A stretch of 43,653 nucleotides of DNA, taken from Pseudomonadota bacterium (lineage in GTDB: Bacteria; Pseudomonadota; Alphaproteobacteria; SHVP01). The position numbers and the translations under genes were made by a program. Shown in pieces: positions 27,033-34,576 of the stretch (the first letter of the stretch is position 1; the number at the start of each line of letters is the position of its first letter). The stretch is taken from NCBI GenBank assembly GCA_027622715.1, contig JAQBYN010000027.1, positions 1 through 43,653 on the forward strand, in the 5' to 3' direction. Under the pieces are notes generated by a model that did no database searches, had not been told where the DNA came from, and saw only the letters and a list, made by a program, of their open reading frames with translations.

Positions 27033-28241
27033 CTAGGTATCCATCATATCTTCAGCGCCACCGGCGCTAGGATCGCTAGCAACCGCCGCGCCGCCATCCG
27101 ACAGCTTGGCGTCCGAGAGATCGATCGCCGTTGGGCTGAGCCCGTCCATCTTCGCGCCGCGCAGGTCGGCCTTAACGAACGATGCACGGCGTTTCTTGCT
27201 TGTCTCCTTGCCGTCCGCGTCGCGCAAAGTCCAGGGCTCGGCTTTGGCACCGGCCAAGACCGCTTCGCGGAGATCTGCCTTACCAAAATCGGAGGCGGAA
27301 ATCTCCGCGCCCATAAAATCGACCGCCTTGAGATTGGCACCACGAAAATCGGTGAGGACGACGACCGCAACGCATAACCGCCCGCCCTCAAGGTCGCAGT
27401 CACGCATATCCGCGCCGGAGAGATAGGCGTTGGAGAGATCCGCGCCGCGCATCTTGACGCCCTTCAGAACCGCCCGGCTTCCGGAAGCACCGGACGTTTC
27501 GACCCACAACGCGTGGTCCCTTAGGGCTTTTTGCAGGTTGACCGGGAGTTTCGAAATGCCAGGCGTGGACTGCGACCCCTGGAGATTGGCCCGGCTGAGG
27601 TCGGTCTCGGCCATGATCGCGCCGCGGAAATCCGCCCGCACCATCGACGCCGCGTGAAATGACGCACCTGACAAGTCCGCGCCGGTCATGTTGGTTCGTT
27701 GGACGCTCGCCTTGGTAAGATCTGCGCCAGCGAGGTCGGCACCGCGTAGTGTCGCGCCATCGAACACGGTGCGGTGGGCCTTGACCCGGCGCATTGAGAC
27801 AAATTGCATTTTAGCGTCTTCGAAATGGGCATTGCTGAGGGTTGCGCTGTCCAATACCGCGCCCTCGAAATTGGCGCGCGGATCATCGCGCGGCTGGGTG
27901 TCGAGCGAACCCGGCCTCAGGTCGGCACCCTCGAGATTGGCGAAGTTCAGTCGGGCCCGTCGCATACAGGCACCGCGCAGGTTCGCATTCTGAAAATGAC
28001 CCTCGCTCAGATCGGCGCCTTCAAAATTTGCGCTGAATAGATCGGCCGACCTGAAATCTGCACCGGCGAGCTTGCATCCGGAGAAATTTGCGCCGGCCAA
28101 TGACGCGCCGCGCAGAACCAACCCAGGTAAACGCAGGCCCGACAAGTTCTCACCGCGTAGATCGGCGCGCTTCCCGCCGGGCTTCCCGTCGGCGAACAGT
28201 GCGTGAGACTTGATAATCGTAACAAACTCGAGCGGCGTCAT
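27033..28241 (-). CDS. Pentapeptide repeat protein, paralogue of the neighbour at 28322
   Basis: The 402-residue protein is almost entirely A(D/N)LXX pentapeptides, which fold as a right-handed quadrilateral beta-helix. It opens with MTPLEFVTIIKSHALFADGKPGGKRADLRGENLSG. Two interruptions occur: GSLDTQPRDDPRANFEG near residue 115, and LPVNLQKALRDHALWVETSG near residue 235, which restarts a second repeat block. A third (DADGKETSKKRR) lies near residue 350. Pentapeptide proteins include topoisomerase-binding DNA mimics and many of unknown role; nothing here points to a target. It has the same layout as the gene upstream, 80 bp away on the same strand. Confidence 0.93.
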   Translation of the reverse strand: MTPLEFVTIIKSHALFADGKPGGKRADLRGENLSGLRLPGLVLRGASLAGANFSGCKLAGADFRSADLFSANFEGADLSEGHFQNANLRGACMRRARLNFANLEGADLRPGSLDTQPRDDPRANFEGAVLDSATLSNAHFEDAKMQFVSMRRVKAHRTVFDGATLRGADLAGADLTKASVQRTNMTGADLSGASFHAASMVRADFRGAIMAETDLSRANLQGSQSTPGISKLPVNLQKALRDHALWVETSGASGSRAVLKGVKMRGADLSNAYLSGADMRDCDLEGGRLCVAVVVLTDFRGANLKAVDFMGAEISASDFGKADLREAVLAGAKAEPWTLRDADGKETSKKRRASFVKADLRGAKMDGLSPTAIDLSDAKLSDGGAAVASDPSAGGAEDMMDT

Positions 28242-28321
28242 TGGCGATCCCCCAATTCCAGAGCGCCCTACTACATATTCCGCAGCGCCGAGCTACACGG
28301 CACGTCACGGCTTACGATAGA

Positions 28322-29476
28322 TCACAAATCAGTATCGGTCTTAGCTCCCGTCAGATCGGCTTCCGACAAATCGACGGCTCCGGTATGCGCTTCGCGCAAG
28401 TCAGCGTCGGCGAGCATCGTGCGCCGTTTCTGTCCCGTCTCGCGCCCGTCTGCACCGCGCAGTTCGATTGGCAATGCAATGACGCCGTCGAGCCGTGCCG
28501 CCCGCAGGCTTCCCCCGGAAAGATCGGCACCCGAAATATCGGCCCGGGTCATATCCGCTGCCGTCAGATTCACGTCCCGCATGTCCGCCAAAACCAACGT
28601 GCCATTGTTGAGCTTGGCCCCGGCAAGATTTGCGCCGCGCAGGTTTGCGCCTGACAAGTAACATTCAGACAGATTGGCTTCGGCCAGTAGTTGACCGGAA
28701 AGATCGGCCCGAGCGCCCTTCGCGCCATTCGACTCGACCCACAGCGCGTGGTCGCGCAACAATGCCTGCAATTCTGGCGGCAACTTAGCCATGCCGATGG
28801 CGATTCGCGCGCCTTGCATGTGAGCGCCCTCAAGATTCACGTCGACCAAGATGGCGCCGCGAACATCCGTGTTCCGTAACAGCGCGTCTTTAAATCGAGC
28901 ATTCGTTAAGTTGGTTCCGGTGAGATTCGCTTCTTGCAGTCGCGCCGATTCGAAATTGACGCCGGTGAGATCCGCGCCGCGCAGGTTGGTGCGCATCATC
29001 GTTGAAAACGACGCGTCGACCTTCTTAAGCGACGCGTATTGCATGTTGGCTTCGGAGAGCTTGGCTCGTTTCAGATTAGTAAAATCTAATGTTGCGCCCT
29101 CGAAGTTGGCGTTCGGACTACTTTTAGGGCGCGTGTCGAGGGTACCTGGGCGCAGATCTGCGCCCGTCAAATTGGCGAAACTCATGCGCGCGTTACCGAA
29201 ACGCACACCCCGTAGATCGGCGCGTTCGAAATTCGATTCGGTAACGTCCGCGCCTTCAAAATTGGCGCCAAATAAATCCGACTGTGAGAAGTCCGCGCCG
29301 GCCAGTTCAGCACCCGAGAAATCCACGCCCACAAGCGATGCACCCCGAAGATTAAGATAGGTGTGTTTGAGCTTCGACAGGTCCCGCTCTCGAAGATCGG
29401 CTCGGCTGCCGCCCGCCATTCCGTTGACGAATAACTCGTGCTTTTTGATGGTCTCGATGAATTCCTGTGGAGTCAT
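28322..29476 (-). CDS. Pentapeptide repeat protein, paralogue of the neighbour at 27033
   Basis: The 384-residue protein has the same domain plan as the downstream paralogue: MTPQEFIETIKKHELFVNG, pentapeptide block, interruption GTLDTRPKSSPNANFEG, second block restarting after LPPELQALLRDHALWVESNG, then GADGRETGQKRR and a final short block. The start at 29476 matches that of the paralogue; an in-frame start at 29518 adds 14 unconserved residues. The pair is a tandem duplication with considerable divergence. Upstream lies a region with a CRP-like site and an inverted repeat. Molecular target unknown. Confidence 0.93.
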   Translation of the reverse strand: MTPQEFIETIKKHELFVNGMAGGSRADLRERDLSKLKHTYLNLRGASLVGVDFSGAELAGADFSQSDLFGANFEGADVTESNFERADLRGVRFGNARMSFANLTGADLRPGTLDTRPKSSPNANFEGATLDFTNLKRAKLSEANMQYASLKKVDASFSTMMRTNLRGADLTGVNFESARLQEANLTGTNLTNARFKDALLRNTDVRGAILVDVNLEGAHMQGARIAIGMAKLPPELQALLRDHALWVESNGAKGARADLSGQLLAEANLSECYLSGANLRGANLAGAKLNNGTLVLADMRDVNLTAADMTRADISGADLSGGSLRAARLDGVIALPIELRGADGRETGQKRRTMLADADLREAHTGAVDLSEADLTGAKTDTDL

Positions 29477-29600
29477 AAGCCCTCTCGAATTCCTAGTTTT
29501 TGCAAGCGCATCACGCAACTAACGCTTGTACTAGACGCCCCTTCAAAATCGCACCTCGCGAACGGCATGAGCATTAAGGCACGCCAAACTAGGCTTACCC

Positions 29601-29616
29601 TGTGACCTTCATCACT
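29601..29616. promoter_or_regulatory. CRP/FNR-like operator
   Basis: TGTGA-CCTTCA-TCACT matches nine of ten fixed bases of the classical TGTGA-N6-TCACA site. It lies 125 bp upstream of the pentapeptide gene start and 205 bp upstream of the DUF2306 start. A fuller copy exists at 32479. Confidence 0.5.
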
Positions 29617-29617
29617 C

Positions 29618-29648
29618 GGCGTAACCATTGGTTAACCATCTTTACGCC
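29618..29648. promoter_or_regulatory. Inverted repeat next to the CRP-like site
   Basis: GGCGTAA and TTACGCC form perfect 7-base arms around 17 bases that contain the palindrome GGTTAACC (29630-29637). It could be a second operator or a stem in the leader; orientation is undecided. Confidence 0.4.
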
Positions 29649-29758
29649 CCACGAGAATACCCCTGATTCTGTAGGCGCAGACTTGGTCTGCAGAACGCGG
29701 GTGCCCCTCTATCGTTGACCACAAACGCCGCGTAATCTATCAATAAAACCGTTGAAAA

Positions 29759-29770
29759 ACAATATATTGT
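29759..29770. promoter_or_regulatory. 12-bp perfect palindrome ACAATATATTGT
   Basis: This AT-only-centred palindrome lies about 51 bp before the likely DUF2306 start, where a promoter would be expected. It may be an operator or part of a -10 region; inference from position only. Confidence 0.35.
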
Positions 29771-29820
29771 GTGAGTTATCTCGCCTAATATTTCAGCTTG
29801 TCCAGCGATCGGAGACAGTA

Positions 29821-30474
29821 GTGGACATGACTAACACTGCGCCGCTTCGTCGTACCGGCCCCACCGCCTGGCCGCGCCGGCAATGGGCATCATGGTTGGT
29901 CGCCACCTTGCTTGCCGGCGCCATCGCTTTGTTCTCCCTCCACTATCTTCGACCGGGCATGCCCAGCGGTTTTCCCGAGCAATTGGCGACCTTTCGCGAA
30001 CACGCGTTGTGGTTTCGGCTTCATGTGGTCGGTGGCGCGATTGCCTTGGCGCTGGGGCCATTTCAATTCCTGCCCGGATTGCGCACAAAAAGACCCGGTC
30101 TTCATCGGTGGAATGGCAGGCTCTACCTCTCCGGTATCGTCGCCGGCACCGTCGGCGGCCTCTACATGGCACAGTTGTCGTTTGGCGGTAACGTCACGCA
30201 CCTTGGCTTTGGATTGTTGGCGGTGTCGTGGTTCGCGACGACGGCAATGGCGCTGCGCGCGATCTTGGCAGGCGACGTCGTGCACCACCGCCGCTGGATG
30301 ATTCGTTCTTACGCGCTGACGTTCGCGGCCGTCACACTGAGATTATGGTTGCCGGGACTCGCCGCGGCACTGCCATTCGAGACGGCCTATCAACTCGTGT
30401 CCTGGCTGGCATGGACACCCAATTTGATCGCAGCCGAGATTTACCTCAGATACCGACCGACACCCCCAAACTAG
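29821..30474 (+). CDS. DUF2306-like membrane protein
   Basis: The 217-residue membrane protein has spans at roughly residues 23-40, 65-82, 100-118, 128-145 and 160-180, followed by WLAWTPNLIAAEIYLRYR. The family signature is the set of conserved His and basic residues around LGPFQFLPGLRTKRPGLHRWNGRLYL and DVVHHRRWMIRSYALTFAAVTLR, typical of DUF2306 (cytochrome b561-like) proteins. The function is unknown; the His could bind haem (inference). GTG at 29821 is preferred because GGAG lies six bases upstream; ATG at 29827 is nearly equivalent, and a TTG at 29752 would run through the putative operator. Confidence 0.85.
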   Translation: MDMTNTAPLRRTGPTAWPRRQWASWLVATLLAGAIALFSLHYLRPGMPSGFPEQLATFREHALWFRLHVVGGAIALALGPFQFLPGLRTKRPGLHRWNGRLYLSGIVAGTVGGLYMAQLSFGGNVTHLGFGLLAVSWFATTAMALRAILAGDVVHHRRWMIRSYALTFAAVTLRLWLPGLAAALPFETAYQLVSWLAWTPNLIAAEIYLRYRPTPPN

Positions 30475-30479
30475 CTAAC

Positions 30480-31646
30480 CTAGTCAGGCGGCGGATGGTC
30501 TTGAATATCCCGCAAAACATGATCGACCGCGCGCATTGAGAAACGGTGATCGGCATGGCTGGTGTCCACGAAGACATCCCAGCCGGCACCGAGCGACTCG
30601 GCGGCGTCATGAACCGGGCCCGCATAGGTTTGCCAGTCGACACCGCCGTAACAGCATCCGTCGAATTGATTGAGCACTTGGACCTGGCGCCGGCCCGGCC
30701 CGGCAGCAGCCATCACGTACATATCCAGATAGTTCGCGGCCGCGAGCATCGGCGGGTAGGTCTCCTGCCACGTCGACCAGTTGCGGTATTTGCGCAGGTA
30801 GAGGGGATAGCTGCCCGCCACCGGATACGACAGGCGCACACGCGTGTCCATCGCGGCCAGAACGGTCATCGCCCAACCGCCGCCGGAAAACCCGACTGCG
30901 ATGACATCGTCGTAGCTGCCCGATTCGAGAACCGCGTTAAGGCCCGCTGCAATCGGATCGAAATAGATGCGTAACGGATGGGGGTCGTCGAGGAATTTGA
31001 GATGCTGATGATCAATGAAGGTGATGCGCCCAGCGCCGGGCACCTCAAAATCGGGCTGCCGGTCGTTGATCCACATCGAAAAGGCGAGCACGCCGTAGCC
31101 CTCGGCGAGGAATCGTTGGATCACCTTGGCATTGCGGTGGAAGCGCCCGGTGTTGCCTTCATGGAAGACCACGAGTTTACCGTTAGGCGCGCGCGGGACG
31201 AGATGAAACGCGCGGGAAATAAATCCGGGCGGCGTTTCCCGCACCAATTGATCAATCCGATCGACTTCGGGCATGGCCGAAAACAGGTCATCGCGAAAGT
31301 CGTGATCGACACGTGTCGGGCGTAGGTCGATTGGAAGGCCCGACTCCCCCCATATCGCAAGCAATAGTTCGGCACGCGCCGTCCAGACATCGGTCACGCT
31401 ATGCACGCGAATCAGCGCGGCGGCATCGACCGTCTTAAACTCGGGATATGTCTCAAGAAAGCGGAACCGCTGACCCGGCCTCAAGTATTCGGTTCGCACA
31501 ACACGCACCCAGTCGCGCGCGTCCGCATAGGCCTGGGCGTCCACTGCGCGCAACACGAGGCTGCCGAGCCACACCGCCACTAGGACCGCAGCCAGCGTGA
31601 TAAAGGTGTACCAGATCGTCTTGATGAGCCGCCAAAGCCTGCGCAT
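30480..31646 (-). CDS. Membrane-anchored alpha/beta hydrolase-like protein
   Basis: The 388-residue protein has one N-terminal membrane span (IWYTFITLAAVLVAVWLGSLVL) and an extracytoplasmic or cytoplasmic hydrolase-like domain. The core shows KLVVFHEGNTG at the first strand, a nucleophile elbow VGFSGGGWA with the Ser in G-x-S-x-G, and a late DTSHADHRF that could supply the His. The acid residue is not clear. I cannot name a substrate. Its stop lies five bases from that of the convergent DUF2306 gene. Confidence 0.8.
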   Translation of the reverse strand: MRRLWRLIKTIWYTFITLAAVLVAVWLGSLVLRAVDAQAYADARDWVRVVRTEYLRPGQRFRFLETYPEFKTVDAAALIRVHSVTDVWTARAELLLAIWGESGLPIDLRPTRVDHDFRDDLFSAMPEVDRIDQLVRETPPGFISRAFHLVPRAPNGKLVVFHEGNTGRFHRNAKVIQRFLAEGYGVLAFSMWINDRQPDFEVPGAGRITFIDHQHLKFLDDPHPLRIYFDPIAAGLNAVLESGSYDDVIAVGFSGGGWAMTVLAAMDTRVRLSYPVAGSYPLYLRKYRNWSTWQETYPPMLAAANYLDMYVMAAAGPGRRQVQVLNQFDGCCYGGVDWQTYAGPVHDAAESLGAGWDVFVDTSHADHRFSMRAVDHVLRDIQDHPPPD

Positions 31647-31693
31647 GGATGGGTAGCCTATAGACTAGGCCAGGAGGACGGTAGCGCTGCGCT

Positions 31694-32413
31694 TCACCAA
31701 GGCACTTCGGTTCCGTCGTAAAGATAGAATTTTCCGGCGTCAGCGAGCGTCCACGATTGAATCATCGGCGTGCAGTTTGCGACCGATTCGTCGACCGAGA
31801 ACTTCGCCTGATCGCTGCCCAGCGCGGTGCGGACCCAGCCAGGCCCGAGCATCACCACGGCGACGCCGCGCGGCTTTAGCTCCCACGCCATGCAGCGCGA
31901 CACCATATTGAGCGCGGTTTTCGAGGAACGGTAGAGGTAGAGCTCACCCTTGGCAGAACCGGGTGGCGTCGCGTCGATCTTGTTGGCGATCGACGATGTT
32001 CCTGAGGACACGTTGACGACCAGCTTGCGGTCGGAGCGTGCGACGTGCTCGATAAACGCCTCCGACATTTTCATGACGCCAAAAACATTGGTGCGCATGA
32101 CGTTTGCCCAAGACTCGTAGTCGGTGGTGCCGAAATTCTGGGGCTGCGGGCCCTGAATGCCTGCGTTGTTGAACAAGATATCAACAGACTCGCCCGACAG
32201 TGACGTCGCGTAGCGATCGATCGAATCATGATCCGTAACGTCGAGGCGGTCGATCCTAACGCGACCGCCGGACGCGTCGGCCAGCGCGCTGAACGCACCG
32301 GCCGATGCAGGATCGCGACACGACGCCAGAACCCGCCAGCCGTCTTGCGCAAAACGCGCGGCAAATCCCAGTCCCAGTCCCTTGTTCGCGCCGGTAATTA
32401 GAATTGTTGGCAT
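31694..32413 (-). CDS. SDR family oxidoreductase, copy 1
   Basis: This is a classical short-chain dehydrogenase/reductase of 239 residues. It has the cofactor motif TGANKGLGLG, the DVTD adenine-ring motif, NNAG, the catalytic Ser in VNVSSGTSS and the YRSSK catalytic Tyr-Lys. The first segment matches NAD(P)-binding enzymes of the C-factor/sniffer type. A close paralogue lies at 35496. It is divergent from the carotenoid-oxygenase-like gene across a spacer with a CRP-like operator, so the two may be controlled together. AGGGG precedes the ATG. Confidence 0.93.
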   Translation of the reverse strand: MPTILITGANKGLGLGFAARFAQDGWRVLASCRDPASAGAFSALADASGGRVRIDRLDVTDHDSIDRYATSLSGESVDILFNNAGIQGPQPQNFGTTDYESWANVMRTNVFGVMKMSEAFIEHVARSDRKLVVNVSSGTSSIANKIDATPPGSAKGELYLYRSSKTALNMVSRCMAWELKPRGVAVVMLGPGWVRTALGSDQAKFSVDESVANCTPMIQSWTLADAGKFYLYDGTEVPW

Positions 32414-32478
32414 GGCACCCCTATTCGAAACTATAAGATCACCACCCTACCCCACCAGTATTGACCGGTGGCATCCGG

Positions 32479-32496
32479 TTGTGACGGGGATCACAA
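32479..32496. promoter_or_regulatory. CRP/FNR-type operator, perfect palindrome
   Basis: TTGTGA-CGGGGA-TCACAA is a perfect inverted repeat with all ten consensus bases of TGTGA-N6-TCACA. It lies in the centre of the 175-bp divergent spacer, 66 bp before the SDR start and 93 bp before the carotenoid-oxygenase-like start. CRP-family regulators bind such sites; which regulator and whether cyclic AMP is involved cannot be told. Confidence 0.7.
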
Positions 32497-32588
32497 GTGG
32501 CGTAAGTAGCGCTTGCCACTGGTGCGCCCCGTCACCGAGAATTCGGTCTTAGTTTGGGGGGTTTAGTGCATTTGGTTGAGTTTTGGCA

Positions 32589-34034
32589 GTGACGGACGCG
32601 CTTAGCGACGACGCCTCTTCTCACGACGCGCATCATTGGGTCACGCTCCTCGGTACCAGTCTGCGGCAGGAACAGGACTACGTCGCCGAGGTCCGAGGGC
32701 GATGGCCCACCGATTTGCGGGGCACGCTGTTTCGCAACGGTCCGGGGTTGTTTGAGCGCGACGGCGTGCGTAAGCGCATGGTCACGGACGGCGATGGCAT
32801 GATCCGGGCCTACGACATCGGCGATGGGACCGTCCGGTTCCGATCAAAATTTATCCGCACGACAAAGTTTCGCGAAGAAGAGGCCGCTAGCCGCTACAAA
32901 TACGCGACTTGGAGCACGCGTGCGCCAGGCGGTATCTTACGTAACCTCGGAGGAGGCCGTCGGCGTTCCCAGGCTGAGGCCACCGTTATCGTGCGTCACG
33001 GCAAACTGCTGGCGTTTGACGAGATTGGATTGCCGTGGTCGCTCGACCCTCACACCCTAAACACAACGAGCCGGTACCAAATTGGGGCGCCGTCGGATCG
33101 GCCGGCGTTCAAGAGTCGCACGAAGATTGACCCGATTACCGGCGACTGGTTGGCGCTAGGAAACGACTATGTCGAACCGTTGAAGTTGCGCGTTCTCGTT
33201 GAGAACGCACAGGGCCTCTCGAAAACAGAGTTAAGTTTGCGCCTGCCTCGGAAGAGCTACTTTCGCGATTTTTTCACGACCGCGCGCTTCGTCGTCGTCG
33301 GCCTAAACGCGGTCGAGATAAATACCTTGTCGGCGACACTCGGGCTCGCCCCTATTCTCAGCGCCATTCGATGGAAGCCGTCGATCGGCAACATCGCGGT
33401 TGTCATCCCCAAAAACGGTGACGATCCGTTCGCCGTCGACGCGCCGCCATCGTGGTGTTTTCACACGATCAACGCCTACGAATCCGGGAACGAGATCATC
33501 GCCGATTTTGTCGGTCATGATTCACCCGAGTGGCTCCTGGGAAAAAATCCGGCCCTCGGTGCCGTCATGCGCGGTGTGGTGAAACCGGTCGAAGACCAGG
33601 GAAAGGTGCGCCGCTGGCGCATTGACCTGAACACACGCCGTCTGCGTGAGGAGATCGTCGATGAAACCGGGCACGAGTATCCGACTGTCGACCCGTTGCG
33701 GGTTGGTCTTCCGTACCGTCATGCGTACCTAGCGACAGCCCGCCCGAAACAATGGTGGACCAGCGGAACCGTAAGACTGGACATGGAAAGCGGCGCGCGT
33801 GACGCCTATGAGGCGCGATCGACACAGACGCTGGGCGAGCCGGTCTTCGTTCCGCGCGAGGGCGGCGGCGCTGACGAGGGATGGCTTCTCGTCGAATCGC
33901 TGGACGGCGAGGCCGGCGTCACCTCTCTCCTCCTCTTTAATGCCGGGAGCGTCGCAAGTGGCCCGATCGCAGAGGCGGTCTTGCGCCATCACTTGCCTTT
34001 CAGCGAGCACGGATCCTGGATGTCCGGCACCTGA
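32589..34034 (+). CDS. Carotenoid oxygenase family protein with two iron-ligand His replaced by Arg
   Basis: The 481-residue protein matches the retinal pigment epithelial membrane protein/carotenoid cleavage oxygenase family throughout: GTLFRNGPGLFERDG, HRMVTDGDGM-type line (KRMVTDGDGMIRAYD), SWCFHTINAYESG and the C-terminal FSEHGSW. Of the four His that hold the iron, the last two appear kept (His292 and His474). The first two positions appear as Arg: Arg177 in FKSRTKIDPITGD, where AHPK.DP is usual, and Arg226 in YFRDFFTTARF, where HDF..T is usual. Each needs only a CAC/CAT to CGC/CGT change. Enzymatic activity is doubtful. GTG at 32589 is chosen because GAG sits eight bases upstream; a TTG at 32583 is the alternative. 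Confidence 0.9.
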   Translation: MTDALSDDASSHDAHHWVTLLGTSLRQEQDYVAEVRGRWPTDLRGTLFRNGPGLFERDGVRKRMVTDGDGMIRAYDIGDGTVRFRSKFIRTTKFREEEAASRYKYATWSTRAPGGILRNLGGGRRRSQAEATVIVRHGKLLAFDEIGLPWSLDPHTLNTTSRYQIGAPSDRPAFKSRTKIDPITGDWLALGNDYVEPLKLRVLVENAQGLSKTELSLRLPRKSYFRDFFTTARFVVVGLNAVEINTLSATLGLAPILSAIRWKPSIGNIAVVIPKNGDDPFAVDAPPSWCFHTINAYESGNEIIADFVGHDSPEWLLGKNPALGAVMRGVVKPVEDQGKVRRWRIDLNTRRLREEIVDETGHEYPTVDPLRVGLPYRHAYLATARPKQWWTSGTVRLDMESGARDAYEARSTQTLGEPVFVPREGGGADEGWLLVESLDGEAGVTSLLLFNAGSVASGPIAEAVLRHHLPFSEHGSWMSGT

Positions 34035-34170
34035 ACGACGACGGCGGCGCGGTTACCCGCTAATGGCCTCGTCATGATCGGGTAAGGTTGGTGGATCAGA
34101 CTAGCCAGTTCTGTGCGCACAAGCGCCGCGCCCTGGCTAGGATCGTCGACGGTAGATGGAGTTAGCGCTA

Positions 34171-34557
34171 ATGACGAGCGAACTCTGGGTCTTGACGGGC
34201 GTGATCGTCCTCGCGCTGGCGCAGGTGTCACTGGCGACTTTTTGGGCGCAAGCGCAACTTGGCAACTGGCGCGTTGGCCCGCGCGACGAGCCACGTCCGC
34301 TGACCGGAGTCGCCGGTCGGTTGGACCGCGCCTACAAGAACCTGCTGGAAACATTGCCGTGGTTTGCGGCGCTGGTACTGCTGTTGCATCTAACCGAGCG
34401 TGGGGGGCAATTATCTCTCATTGGCGCGCATCTTTATTTCTGGGGTCGGGTCGGCTACGCGCCAGCATACATCACCGGCATACCCTGGTTTCGCACCGTG
34501 TTTTGGTGGGTGTCGATGGTCGGGATCGTGCTGCTTCTCGTCGAGGTGGTCGTCTAG
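34171..34557 (+). CDS. MAPEG family membrane protein
   Basis: The 128-residue protein has about four membrane spans: LWVLTGVIVLALAQVSLATFW, then WFAALVLLLHLTE, a third around GAHLYFWGRVGYAPAYITG, and VFWWVSMVGIVLLLVEVVV. The loop RLDRAYKNLLETLPWF carries the R.....N..E..P.F motif of the MAPEG (membrane-associated eicosanoid/glutathione metabolism) family. The bacterial substrate is unknown. The ATG at 34171 with GGAG nine bases upstream is preferred over the ATG at 34156. Confidence 0.85.
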   Translation: MTSELWVLTGVIVLALAQVSLATFWAQAQLGNWRVGPRDEPRPLTGVAGRLDRAYKNLLETLPWFAALVLLLHLTERGGQLSLIGAHLYFWGRVGYAPAYITGIPWFRTVFWWVSMVGIVLLLVEVVV

Positions 34558-34576
34558 GAAGATTTACCGCCCCGCG

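Larger units (their letters stand above)
29477..29820. other. Divergent intergenic region between pentapeptide and DUF2306 genes
   Basis: This 344-bp spacer is less GC-rich than its surroundings. It holds a CRP/FNR-like site at 29601-29616, an inverted repeat at 29618-29648 with an inner GGTTAACC palindrome, and the 12-base palindrome ACAATATATTGT at 29759-29770. I see no gene in it. Confidence 0.6.

Noticed and set aside
34053-34085. TTACCCG...CGGGTAA inverted repeat after the carotenoid-oxygenase-like gene as a terminator
   Set aside because: The loop is 19 bases and no T run follows, so intrinsic termination is not supported.
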